Origin: Glaciimonas sp.
GTDB lineage: Bacteria > Pseudomonadota > Gammaproteobacteria > Burkholderiales > Burkholderiaceae_D
Assembly (NCBI GenBank): GCA_012927585.1
Contig: JABBOY010000025.1
Location: 1-64,000 of the forward strand
DNA length: 64,000 nucleotides
Direction of reading: 5' to 3'
The notes below the pieces were generated by a model. The model was not told the origin of the DNA, did not search any database, and saw only the letters and a list, made by a program, of their open reading frames with translations. This document shows, piece by piece, positions 39,272 to 47,652 of the stretch. The position numbers and the translations under genes were made by a program. Numbering within the stretch: position 1 is the stretch's first letter; the number at the start of each line of letters is the position of its first letter.

Positions 39272-40326
39272 TTGTTCAGACTTTCAAACTGCACCCGCGG
39301 GTCGGCCCAGATGTAACACAGGTCGCCCAACAATTTGACCACCAGGCCAATCAGGGTAAATAGATACAGCGTGCCCATCACCACCGGATAATCGCGCCGC
39401 ACCACCGATTCATACGACAGCAAACCCAACCCATCGAGCGAAAACAGGGTTTCGATCAGTAAGCTGCCGGCAAAGAAAGCGCCGATAAAGGCGGCCGGAA
39501 AGCCGGTTACCAGCGGGATCAGCGCATTGCGAAACACGTGCTTGTACAGCACCGTGTTTTCACTCAAACCCTTGGCGCGCGCAGTCAGTACGTATTGCTT
39601 GCGAATTTCTTCCAGAAAGGTGTTCTTGGTCAGCATCGTCATCACCGCAAACGAACCGGCCACCGAAGCGGTCACCGGCAACGTGATGTGCCACAGATAA
39701 TCCAGCACCTTGCCCAACAGCGACAAGGATTCCCAGTTGTCCGAGGTCAGGCCGCGCAGCGGAAACCATTGCACGAAGCTGCCGCCGCCGAACATCACCA
39801 GCAAAAATACGCCCAGCACAAAGCCCGGTATCGAATACCCGATCAGCACCAATATGCTCGACAGCACATCGAAACGGCTGCCTTCGCGGATCGCTTTCGC
39901 AATCCCCAGCGGCAGCGAGACGAAATAGGTCAGGAAGAACGTCCATAGGCCCAGCGTGATCGAGACCGGCAGTTTGGATTTGACCAGTTCCCATACATCC
40001 TTGTGGTGGTAAAAACTCTGCCCCAGATCGAAGGTGGCAAAACCCTTCAGCATTTTCCAGAAACGTTCCGGCGCCGGCTTGTCGAAACCGTACAACGCCT
40101 TGATCTCCGCCACCCGTTCAGCATCGACGCCCTGCCGGCCGCGATATTGAGACGCGCCGCCACCGGACGCTTCACCTGCACCAACCCGGCCTTTAAGTTC
40201 CATCAGTGCTTGCTCGACCGGGCCGCCAGGCACGAACTGGATCACTGCAAAGGTGATGCTGACCACGCCGATCAAGGTCGGCAGCATCAGCAACAAGCGT
40301 TTCGCTATGTAAGCCCACAGATTCAT
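39268..40326 (-). CDS. yejB: Peptide ABC transporter permease YejB
   Basis: A 352-residue permease of the DppB/OppB class. Signature pieces are the N-terminal IAKRLLLMLPTLIGVVSITF, FVPGGPVEQ and the coupling loop YVLTARAKGLSENTVLYKHV. The YejB-specific insertion RVGAGEASGGGASQYRGRQG is present near residue 45. Separated from yejA by about 240 bases that hold two repeat elements, so its transcription may depend on read-through or a local promoter. Confidence 0.94.
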   Translation of the reverse strand: MNLWAYIAKRLLLMLPTLIGVVSITFAVIQFVPGGPVEQALMELKGRVGAGEASGGGASQYRGRQGVDAERVAEIKALYGFDKPAPERFWKMLKGFATFDLGQSFYHHKDVWELVKSKLPVSITLGLWTFFLTYFVSLPLGIAKAIREGSRFDVLSSILVLIGYSIPGFVLGVFLLVMFGGGSFVQWFPLRGLTSDNWESLSLLGKVLDYLWHITLPVTASVAGSFAVMTMLTKNTFLEEIRKQYVLTARAKGLSENTVLYKHVFRNALIPLVTGFPAAFIGAFFAGSLLIETLFSLDGLGLLSYESVVRRDYPVVMGTLYLFTLIGLVVKLLGDLCYIWADPRVQFESLNK

Positions 40327-40355
40327 CGTTGTCTCATTCGGAGTCGTGTTGCGTT

Positions 40356-40428
40356 TATACTACCAATTGTATTTTTATGTTCCGCATATTAAATATGCGG
40401 AATATTCATTGTTTTTAACCATACTCCC
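40356..40428 (+). repeat. Dispersed 73-bp intergenic repeat, copy 6
   Basis: TATACTACCAATTGTATTTT, then TATTAAATATGCGGAATATT, ending in CATACTCCC. One of the best-preserved copies, between yejA and yejB. Confidence 0.85.
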
Positions 40429-40445
40429 TATTTTTTATTATTTGG

Positions 40446-40569
40446 TAGGACTTATGCAAAATACGGCTTTATAAATAGTACAGACCTCGTAGTGCAGGCC
40501 TCCGTGCCTGCGCCCTGCAACCCAATGCAGGCACGCAGGCCTGCACTACTGGGTATTGCGTAAGTCCTA
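40446..40569. mobile_element. Nested-palindrome miniature element (MITE-like)
   Basis: Outer ends TAGGACTTATGCAAAATAC and (reverse complement) TAGGACTTACGCAATAC flank an inner palindrome with 23-base arms of the GTAGTGCAGGCCTCCGTGCC type. The right end supplies the TAG stop codon of yejA. It looks like a non-autonomous insertion; no transposase is inside. Confidence 0.65.
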
Positions 40570-42366
40570 TCTCGGTTTTTCTTCCCACCAACTCGAAATC
40601 ACATATGGATCGGCTTGGTAATACAGCGGCATCTTGGCGGGAATGCCAAAGCGATTGCGGTAAGCGACCCGGTGCGTCGATGAAAAATAATGCGTAACCA
40701 CGATATGCTTGTGCAGCAAAACCCGATCTAGCGCCCGTGCCGTCGCAACCAAATCGCGCCGCGTTGTGGCCGCCACCAGCAATTCCACCAGGCGATCCAC
40801 AGCAGCATCTTTCAGCCCCCATACATTGTTCGAACCCGGCTGATCGGCGGCCTTGGAGCCGAACATATCGAACATTTCATTGCCGGGGCTGGTGACATCC
40901 GGGAACCGGATGCTGGTCATGTCGAAATCGAATTCCTCCATGCGCTTCTGCACCAGCGCAAAATCGGCGGTACGCTGCCTGACTTGAAAACCCAGTTTTT
41001 GCAAATTGCGCACATACACGCTGATGACCCGCGACATGGCAGATGGCACGTCCAGAATCTCGAACTCAAATGGCACGCCGCTAGCATTGCGCAGCGCGCC
41101 GTCGCGGTACTCCCAACCGGCTTGCTGCAGCAAAGCCTTGGCTTGCAGCAGATTGGCGCGCAACGACGCCGGCGGGTTGGTGCTGGGCGGCAGCGGGGCC
41201 GGGCCGAACACCGCTGGGTCGAGTTTGCCGCGTAATGGTTGCAACAACTTCAGCTCATCATCCGACGGCAAGCCGGTTGCGGCCATCTCGCTATTATTGA
41301 AGAACGAATAAATGCGCGTGTATTGGTTGTAAAACAATTGCCGGTTCATCCATTCGAAATCCAGCGCCAGCGCCAGTGCGCGACGCACCCGGATATCCTG
41401 AAACTGCGAGCGTCGCAAGTTCATCACAAAGCCTTGCATGCCGGCGCCGTTGGAATGCGTCAATTCGCGCTTGACGATCTCGCCACTGGTAAATTTCGGC
41501 CCGTTATAACTGCGCGCCCAGTTTTTAGCACTGTATTCCACCACCACATCGAACTCGCCCGCCTTGAACGCTTCCAGGCGCGCCACATCGTCTTGATAAA
41601 AACGGTAATTGATCCGGTTGAAATTGAACATGCCCTTGCGCGACGGCAGATTCGTCCCCCAATACGACGGATTGCGCCGAAAGCTGATGGCGCGGCCGAG
41701 ATCATATTTATCGATCAAATACGGGCCGGAGGCGATCGGCGGCTCCAACTGGATACGGTCGAATTCCGTTGTCGCCCCCCACTTGCGGGAAAACACCGGC
41801 ACACTACCGACGATCAGCGGCAATTCATGGTTTAAGGTCTTGAAATCGAAACGCACGCTACGCTCGCCGGTCACCACGCATTGCTTTACTTCCGCAAAAA
41901 TCGACTTGAATTGCGGTGCGCCCTTGGCGACCAGCGTGTCGTATGAATGCTTCACATCGGCTGCCAGCACCGGATCGCCATTATTGAAGCGCGCCAGAGG
42001 ATTGAGCCGGAACGTCATCGACATGCGGTTCGGCGCCAGTACCATGTCGTCGGCCAGCAAGCCGTACATGGTTGCCACTTCATCGCTGGAACCCACCGTC
42101 AGGGTCTCGAACATCAGGGATGAGACACCGGCAGCGGCGACACCTTTCATCGAAAAAGGATTGAACTTGTCGAAACTGGTGCGCTGATCGGGATTAGCCA
42201 GAAACAGTTCGCCGCCTTTCGGCGCGGCCGGATTGACATAATCGAAATGGGTGAAACCGGCCGCATAACGCGGCGTATCGTAGAGCGAAAAAGCCGGCGC
42301 GGCCAAAGCATCGGCACCGAGCAGGCAACTGGCGCACAGCAATAAGGCATTCAGAATTTTTTTCAT
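40567..42366 (-). CDS. yejA: Peptide-binding protein YejA
   Basis: A roughly 600-residue periplasmic oligopeptide-binding protein (SBP family 5). Starting at MKKILNALLLCASCLLGADA, the signal peptide ends near ALAAP; a GTG three codons upstream is also possible. Family features: GGELFLANPDQRTSFDKFNP, FRLNPLARFNNGDPVLAADV and NVWGLKDAAVDRLVELLVAA. Its TAG stop lies in the end of a MITE-like element, so the extreme C-terminus may differ from relatives. Upstream gene of the yejABEF set. Confidence 0.93.
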   Translation of the reverse strand: MKKILNALLLCASCLLGADALAAPAFSLYDTPRYAAGFTHFDYVNPAAPKGGELFLANPDQRTSFDKFNPFSMKGVAAAGVSSLMFETLTVGSSDEVATMYGLLADDMVLAPNRMSMTFRLNPLARFNNGDPVLAADVKHSYDTLVAKGAPQFKSIFAEVKQCVVTGERSVRFDFKTLNHELPLIVGSVPVFSRKWGATTEFDRIQLEPPIASGPYLIDKYDLGRAISFRRNPSYWGTNLPSRKGMFNFNRINYRFYQDDVARLEAFKAGEFDVVVEYSAKNWARSYNGPKFTSGEIVKRELTHSNGAGMQGFVMNLRRSQFQDIRVRRALALALDFEWMNRQLFYNQYTRIYSFFNNSEMAATGLPSDDELKLLQPLRGKLDPAVFGPAPLPPSTNPPASLRANLLQAKALLQQAGWEYRDGALRNASGVPFEFEILDVPSAMSRVISVYVRNLQKLGFQVRQRTADFALVQKRMEEFDFDMTSIRFPDVTSPGNEMFDMFGSKAADQPGSNNVWGLKDAAVDRLVELLVAATTRRDLVATARALDRVLLHKHIVVTHYFSSTHRVAYRNRFGIPAKMPLYYQADPYVISSWWEEKPR

Positions 42367-42660
42367 CCGGCGCACCAGAGCAGGTGCCGGGAACCAAAGT
42401 ACAAATTGCGCATCGCCACTCCCTATTTTTACGTCATTTTACCGAAAGGCACCCGCCGCAGGCGCGAACATTTATACTGTGCTGCGGACAATATCGCGAG
42501 AACAGTTGCCGTCCCGTCGGCTACAACCTACAATCCCGAGCTATTTATAAAAAACTCAGCCGCACCTAAGAAACAACCCTATTCATACACATATATGCAG
42601 CTTCCCGCCGGTTTGGCGCTGAAAGCCGCTTCTATCCTGCGATAGCACCTGGAGACACAC

Positions 42661-43443
42661 ATGGCATTCTTGCAAGGCAAAAAGATTCTGATCACCGGCT
42701 TGTTATCAAACCGCTCCATCGCATACGGTATCGCAAAAGCATGCAAACGCGAGGGCGCCGAACTGGCATTCACCTATGTCGGCGAACGCTTCAAGGAACG
42801 CACCGTCGATTTCGCCAAGGAATTCGACAGCACACTGATTTTCGACTGCGACGTCAGCAGCGACGCGCAAATCAATGCCCTGTTTGCCGACCTGGGCCAA
42901 GCCTGGCAGCAGCTCGACGGTCTGGTGCATGCGATCGGCTTCGCTCCGCGCGAATCGATTGCCGGCGATTTCCTGGACGGTTTCACCCGTGAAGCATTCG
43001 CGATGGCACATGATATTTCGGCTTACAGCTTTCCTGCGTTGGCCAAGGCGGCGATGCCATTGCTACGCTCCAATTCGGCATTGCTGACACTGACTTACCT
43101 CGGTTCGGTGCGCGCAATTCCTCACTACAACACGATGGGCCTGGCCAAGGCTTCGCTGGAAGCCAGCGTGCGTTACCTGGCTGAATCAGTCGGCAAAAAA
43201 GGCATTCGCGTCAACGGCATCTCGGCCGGCCCGATCAAGACTCTGGCTGCCAGCGGTATCAAGGATTTCGGCAAATTACTCGGTTTTGTCGCCGAACATG
43301 CGCCGCTGCGCCGCAACATAACGATTGAAGATGTCGGCAATGTCGCCGCTTTCCTGTTGTCGGATCTGGCGGCCGGCATCACCGGTGAAATTACCTACGT
43401 CGATGGCGGCTTCTCGCATGTGATGGGGATTAACGCCGATTGA
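42661..43443 (+). CDS. fabI: Enoyl-[acyl-carrier-protein] reductase (NADH)
   Basis: Last step of the fatty acid elongation cycle, reducing trans-2-enoyl-ACP. 260 residues; SDR fold with [12 protein letters not shown] near the N-terminus. The catalytic Tyr146, Tyr156 and Lys163 fall in [20 protein letters not shown] at the same numbers as in the E. coli enzyme. Gly93-Phe94 of the triclosan pocket are also present. Ends directly before a palindrome that may stop transcription. The 294 bases upstream, shared with divergent yejA, contain promoters I cannot place exactly. Confidence 0.97.
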   Translation: MAFLQGKKILITGLLSNRSIAYGIAKACKREGAELAFTYVGERFKERTVDFAKEFDSTLIFDCDVSSDAQINALFADLGQAWQQLDGLVHAIGFAPRESIAGDFLDGFTREAFAMAHDISAYSFPALAKAAMPLLRSNSALLTLTYLGSVRAIPHYNTMGLAKASLEASVRYLAESVGKKGIRVNGISAGPIKTLAASGIKDFGKLLGFVAEHAPLRRNITIEDVGNVAAFLLSDLAAGITGEITYVDGGFSHVMGINAD

Positions 43444-43446
43444 GTA

Positions 43447-43474
43447 GTAGTGCAGGCCTGCGTGCCTGCACTAC
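43447..43474. repeat. Palindromic repeat after fabI
   Basis: GTAGTGCAGGC and GCCTGCACTAC pair around a six-base loop, four bases after the fabI stop. Same family as the inner part of the 40.5-kb element and the 59.7-kb repeat. The following region to 43776 is the helicase upstream region; a 60-codon frame there is not convincing. Confidence 0.75.
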
Positions 43475-43776
43475 TAAAACCAGTAAAACCGGTGCATGCG
43501 CAGCAAAATTACTGTATTATCTCGTTTTTGCGCTACAAGACAAGGCGCAGAGACAACAAATCCGCAATAAATTAGCAGCTTCGCAAGCCTATGCCGCATT
43601 CAAATCAGAGTGCGGCATTTAAAGCCACCCCGCCTTTTGTGTCGTACCGACACAGTCCCGGCGCAAAGCTTTTGTGCCGAAATTTCTTTGTATTCATTTC
43701 AAGTCATTTCGTTGGTTGGCGTTGCTATTTTGCGTTCTCGCATTTGCATGAACGCTGATTTTTACGAAAGAAAAGA

Positions 43777-45186
43777 ATGACTTTTGAAGCTCTAGGCCTA
43801 CACCCGTCCGTAATTCAAGCATTGACGGAGGCTGGCTACACCAAACCGACCACGGTTCAGGAACAAGCAATTCCGGCAGCGCTGCAAGGCCGCGACCTGA
43901 TGGTTTCGTCGCAAACAGGTTCCGGCAAAACTGCTGCGTTCATGTTACCCGCACTGCACAAATTCGCCTCCATCGAACAACCAGCCGATGCGGGACAAAA
44001 CAAAACGTCCAACCAGGAACGCCAGGCAGCCCGTGCTCGCGGCGACCGCCCACGTTTTCAGCCGGCACAGCCAAAAATGCTGGTACTGACGCCGACGCGT
44101 GAACTGGCGCTGCAAATTACCAATGCCGCTGAAAAATACGGTTCACACATGAAGCGCGTGAAAACTGTGTCCATCCTGGGCGGCATGCCTTATCCAAAAC
44201 AAATGCAATTACTAGCGAAAAACCCGGAAATTCTGGTCGCCACGCCTGGGCGTCTGATCGATCATATGGAATCGGGCAAGATTGACTTCTCCCAATTGCA
44301 AATTCTGGTATTGGACGAAGCCGACCGCATGCTGGATATGGGTTTCATCGAAGACATCGAAAAAATCGTTGCTGCCACTCCAGCAGTGCGCCAAACCATG
44401 TTGTTCTCCGCTACGCTGGACGGCACAGTGGGCCGCATGGCACAGCAAATTACCAACAATCCAGTTGTTGTCAAAATTGCCGGCTCTGCCACCAAGCATG
44501 AAAACATTACCCAGAAAGTCCACTTTGTAGACGATCTGTCGCACAAGAATCGCTTGCTCGACCATCTGTTGCGCGACGCCACGATGGACCAGGCAGTTGT
44601 GTTTACCGCCACCAAACGCGACGCCGACACCATTGCCGACCGTTTGAACATCGCCGGCTTCTCCGCTGCTGCGCTGCATGGCGACATGCATCAGGGCGCG
44701 CGTAACCGCACGCTGGATTCGCTGCGCCGGGGCCAAGTTCGGGTGTTGGTTGCTACCGACGTTGCCGCACGCGGCATCGACGTTCCTGCGATCACGCATG
44801 TGTTCAACTACGATTTGCCAAAATTTCCGGAAGATTACGTCCACCGCATCGGTCGTACCGGCCGTGCCGGTCGTAACGGCGTCGCCGTGTCGTTGGTAAA
44901 TCATGCGGAAGGCATGAATGTCAAACGTATCGAACGCTTCACCAAGCAATTGATTCCAGTCGATGTGGTTGAAGGCTTTGAGCCTAAAAAAACAGCATCC
45001 ACTTCACGTTCGCCATCCAAGCCAGGCAGTTGGAAACCAGGCGATAATCGCAGCAGCGCCAAACCAGGCCAGCGCACTTTCAGCAATCCGAATGCTGCAC
45101 CGCGCAGTGCTAACGGCAATGGCGGCGGCTACAAGGGTCGCACTGGCGATACCGGCGGCGCACGGCGCTCTTACGGCGACAGGTAA
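43777..45186 (+). CDS. rhlE: DEAD-box RNA helicase, RhlE type
   Basis: A 469-residue ATP-dependent RNA helicase, probably in ribosome assembly or RNA turnover. The Q motif starts at FEALGLHPSVIQALTEAGYT; then Walker A SSQTGSGKTAAF, motif Ia PTRELALQI, motif II VLDEADRMLDMGF, motif III FSATL, motif V VATDVAARGIDVP and motif VI YVHRIGRTGRAGRNG. About 90 residues of basic, glycine/serine-rich tail follow, as in RhlE proteins. A terminator follows. Confidence 0.93.
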   Translation: MTFEALGLHPSVIQALTEAGYTKPTTVQEQAIPAALQGRDLMVSSQTGSGKTAAFMLPALHKFASIEQPADAGQNKTSNQERQAARARGDRPRFQPAQPKMLVLTPTRELALQITNAAEKYGSHMKRVKTVSILGGMPYPKQMQLLAKNPEILVATPGRLIDHMESGKIDFSQLQILVLDEADRMLDMGFIEDIEKIVAATPAVRQTMLFSATLDGTVGRMAQQITNNPVVVKIAGSATKHENITQKVHFVDDLSHKNRLLDHLLRDATMDQAVVFTATKRDADTIADRLNIAGFSAAALHGDMHQGARNRTLDSLRRGQVRVLVATDVAARGIDVPAITHVFNYDLPKFPEDYVHRIGRTGRAGRNGVAVSLVNHAEGMNVKRIERFTKQLIPVDVVEGFEPKKTASTSRSPSKPGSWKPGDNRSSAKPGQRTFSNPNAAPRSANGNGGGYKGRTGDTGGARRSYGDR

Positions 45187-45218
45187 TGGCTAAACGTTAG
45201 ACTATTTGTCGCATGACA

Positions 45219-45254
45219 AAAACGGCCGCTGGAGTAATCCAGCGTCCGTTTTCT
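45219..45254 (+). terminator. Intrinsic terminator after rhlE
   Basis: AACGGCCGCTGGA and TCCAGCGTCCGTT pair around GTAA with one mismatch, followed by a short T-run (TTTTCTTG). Confidence 0.85.
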
Positions 45255-45258
45255 TGTT

Positions 45259-45330
45259 GGAGTATGCTAAAAAACGTGCCAGTTCTCGCATATTTTAATT
45301 GGCATGTTAAAAAATACACTGCCATGTATA
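45259..45330 (-). repeat. Dispersed 73-bp intergenic repeat, copy 7 (inverted)
   Basis: The reverse complement matches copy 8 closely, including CGCATATTTTAATTGG and AAAAAATAC read on the plus strand. Lies between the rhlE terminator and the end of senA. Confidence 0.8.
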
Positions 45331-45351
45331 TCTAGCTGAATTGCCCCATTG

Positions 45352-46551
45352 TTATACAGTGCAGGTACGGAAGCCGACGAAGGTGTCATCGCGTTGCGGC
45401 AAATAGAAATTCCTGAATTTCGGTGAACGCATCCGCGGCCGGGTTACAAAAGATGCGCCGCGCAAGACTTGATGCGTGCCAAACCAGGGCGCCGAATATT
45501 CCCGATAGGCATCTGCCACAAAGCCGGGATAAGGCTCAAACTGCGTACAGGTCCATTCCCACAAGCTGCCCCATTGAAACGCCGCATGGCCCGATATGGC
45601 CGCGTATTCCCACTCGGATTCACTTGGCAATCGGCGACCGGCCCAGCGGCAGTACGCCTGCGCCTCGAACAAGCTGACATGGCGCACCGCTTGATGGGCA
45701 GGCAAAGCGGTCAGCCGGTTGAAACTTTCAGTGCACCACCCAAGACCATCGCGCTGCCAGTAACGTGGCGCTGAACGTTCCTGCTGCATCAGCCAGGCCC
45801 GGCCGGCAGTGCTCCAAAAATCCGACTTCTGGTAACCGCCATCCGTAATGAAATCGCTGTACTGGGCATTCGACACCAATGTTGCATCGATACTAAAGGC
45901 AGGCACCAGCATCGGATGTGCCCATTTTTCGTTGTCGAACACGAAGCCCGACTCCGGTACGCTGCCGAGCAGCATCGTGCCGCCGGGAAAATCGATCGCA
46001 ATCTGCGGTGCCGGCGCTGCCGTTGTTTGGTTTATCCGTGGCGGTGCTTCCAGACCCAGGGTTTGCAAGGTCATCGCGAAAGCCTCGCCGTGCATATCTT
46101 CATGCGCTAACACCAACTGGTAAGGTGCCAAGTCACAGCCTGATGCGCCTGATTTCTCTAACTTATCCAGCTTATCCAGCACCCGATCCAATATCTCGCA
46201 GCAATACGTCTTGAGCGCGCCGGCGCTGGGCAAATCGATCAGCCAGCGCGTGCGGTGCGGCACCGTATTCGAATCAAACCAGTCGTCGCCCTGTGTCAGT
46301 AAACAGGGGCGCTGCGCCGCAGCGGGGTTGCTCGACTCGGCCTCGCGCAGTACGAACCATTCAGCGAACCAGGCAATATGCCCCAGTTCCCACAGCGGCG
46401 GATTGATGATGGGTAAAAACGGCACATGAGCTGATACATCCAGGCTGGCAGCCGAAAAACGATCAAACAACAGCAGCGTATAATGCCTCGCGTCTTGCAA
46501 GGCAGTTGCCAGTTCTTCCGCAGAAGCATTTCGAAACGAGGGGCTAATCAT
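45352..46551 (-). CDS. senA: Selenoneine synthase SenA (EgtB-like)
   Basis: A 399-residue nonheme-iron enzyme related to EgtB. In the described pathway SenA joins hercynine to the selenosugar made by SenB, leading to selenoneine. The N-terminal DinB-like domain carries the expected iron ligands His58 (ELGHIAWFAEW) and His150/His154 (LAHEDMHGEAF). The C-terminal formylglycine-enzyme-like domain has ARRLPSESEWEYAA-type residues and ends with VLRGASFVTRPRM and KFRNFYLPQRDDTFVGFRT. The variant HEDMHGE replaces HEQQHQE of the EgtB at 52-53 kb. Divergent from senB with 33 bases between start codons. The function rests on homology plus the senB-selD neighbourhood. Confidence 0.85.
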   Translation of the reverse strand: MISPSFRNASAEELATALQDARHYTLLLFDRFSAASLDVSAHVPFLPIINPPLWELGHIAWFAEWFVLREAESSNPAAAQRPCLLTQGDDWFDSNTVPHRTRWLIDLPSAGALKTYCCEILDRVLDKLDKLEKSGASGCDLAPYQLVLAHEDMHGEAFAMTLQTLGLEAPPRINQTTAAPAPQIAIDFPGGTMLLGSVPESGFVFDNEKWAHPMLVPAFSIDATLVSNAQYSDFITDGGYQKSDFWSTAGRAWLMQQERSAPRYWQRDGLGWCTESFNRLTALPAHQAVRHVSLFEAQAYCRWAGRRLPSESEWEYAAISGHAAFQWGSLWEWTCTQFEPYPGFVADAYREYSAPWFGTHQVLRGASFVTRPRMRSPKFRNFYLPQRDDTFVGFRTCTV

Positions 46552-46584
46552 ATTTGCCGGTAATTTTTTGCGCCATCAAGGAAT
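46552..46584. promoter_or_regulatory. Short divergent senA/senB intergenic region
   Basis: Only 33 bases separate the two start codons, so at least one promoter must lie in the neighbouring coding sequence or the two promoters overlap. AAGGA just upstream of the senB ATG is a close-spaced ribosome binding site. No clear operator is visible. Confidence 0.4.
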
Positions 46585-47598
46585 ATGCTAACAAGAAATA
46601 TGCCGCAGATTGTCATTATCAGCCCCGCACTGGCAAAAGCCAATAACGGCAACTGGCAAACCGCCCAGCGCTGGGCGCGCTTGCTGCGTCAACATTATCA
46701 GGTATGCATTGCAGCCAAGTGGGATGGCAAGCGCTGTGATGCAATGATCGCGTTGCATGCACGGCGTTCTGCAGACTCGATTGCGGCATTTGCCGCAGCC
46801 CAGCCGAAATCTCCACTGGTGGTGGTGCTGACCGGCACCGACCTGTATCGCGACATCCAGACCGATGCAAATGCGCAACGCTCGCTGCAACTTGCCACAC
46901 AACTGGTGGTATTGCAAGCGTCTGGCCGAGCGGAATTAACGGCAGATCTGCGCACAAAAACACAGGTCATTTACCAATCGACGCGCACTCTCAAAGCGGT
47001 CGCGCCTGCAACACGGCGACACCTGAATATAACAATGATAGGACACCTGCGGGACGAAAAGGATCCGGCTACCTTCATGCGTGCCGCGCATCTGGTGCAA
47101 TCGCAGCAAGCGCGGTTGATCCATATCGGCGGTACGCTGGAACCTGCTCTCGGCCGCCTGGCAGCGCAAACCGAGCAACAAGAGAGCCGCTATCGCTGGC
47201 TGGACAGCCTGCCGCATGCGACCACCCGCCAGCGTTTGAAGCGCAGCCATTTGATGGTCATCTGTTCCAGGATGGAAGGCGGCGCCAATGTCATTATTGA
47301 GGCCATCGCCAGTGGGGTCCCCATATTGGCCAGCAATATACCCGGCAACCGCGGCATGCTGGGTGATGACTACAGCGGCTATTTTGCGCTGGAAGACAGC
47401 CAAGAACTGGCGCGCCTGATCGACCGCAGTATCGCCGACCCGGCGTTTTACGCGCTACTGCAAAGGCAATGCGCGGCGCGTGCGCCACTGTTTTCAACTG
47501 AACGGGAAAAAACCGCTTTGCTGCAGTTGATGGATAATCTGCTGAAAGCCCCTCTCCCCCAGCCCCTCTCCCGCAAGCGGGAGAGGGGAGCAAAGTGA
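46585..47598 (+). CDS. senB: Selenosugar synthase SenB (glycosyltransferase)
   Basis: A 337-residue GT-B glycosyltransferase of the family now called SenB, which forms a C-Se bond between selenophosphate and the sugar of a UDP-sugar, giving a selenosugar. Visible: IVIISPALAKANNGNWQTAQ near the N-terminus, VVVLTGTDLYRDI, the family 1-like core MIGHLRDEKDP, and CSRMEGGANVIIEAIASGVP, which binds the nucleotide sugar. A second methionine at codon 6 could be the true start. The last dozen residues are encoded by a palindromic repeat and are probably dispensable. Followed after about 55 bases by selD. Confidence 0.87.
   Translation: MLTRNMPQIVIISPALAKANNGNWQTAQRWARLLRQHYQVCIAAKWDGKRCDAMIALHARRSADSIAAFAAAQPKSPLVVVLTGTDLYRDIQTDANAQRSLQLATQLVVLQASGRAELTADLRTKTQVIYQSTRTLKAVAPATRRHLNITMIGHLRDEKDPATFMRAAHLVQSQQARLIHIGGTLEPALGRLAAQTEQQESRYRWLDSLPHATTRQRLKRSHLMVICSRMEGGANVIIEAIASGVPILASNIPGNRGMLGDDYSGYFALEDSQELARLIDRSIADPAFYALLQRQCAARAPLFSTEREKTALLQLMDNLLKAPLPQPLSRKRERGAK
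47563..47588. repeat. Perfect palindrome inside the 3' end of senB
   Basis: CCCCTCTCCCGC and GCGGGAGAGGGG pair around AA. It encodes the final senB residues and resembles repeats usually found between genes. Confidence 0.8.
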
Positions 47599-47652
47599 GC
47601 CGCTACGCGACTTTCACGTTGGACAACCCATCACATTACTAAGGCAATCCCA

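Noticed and set aside
43440-43622. 60-codon frame after fabI
   Set aside because: Its first part is a palindromic repeat and it has no ribosome binding site or conserved feature.
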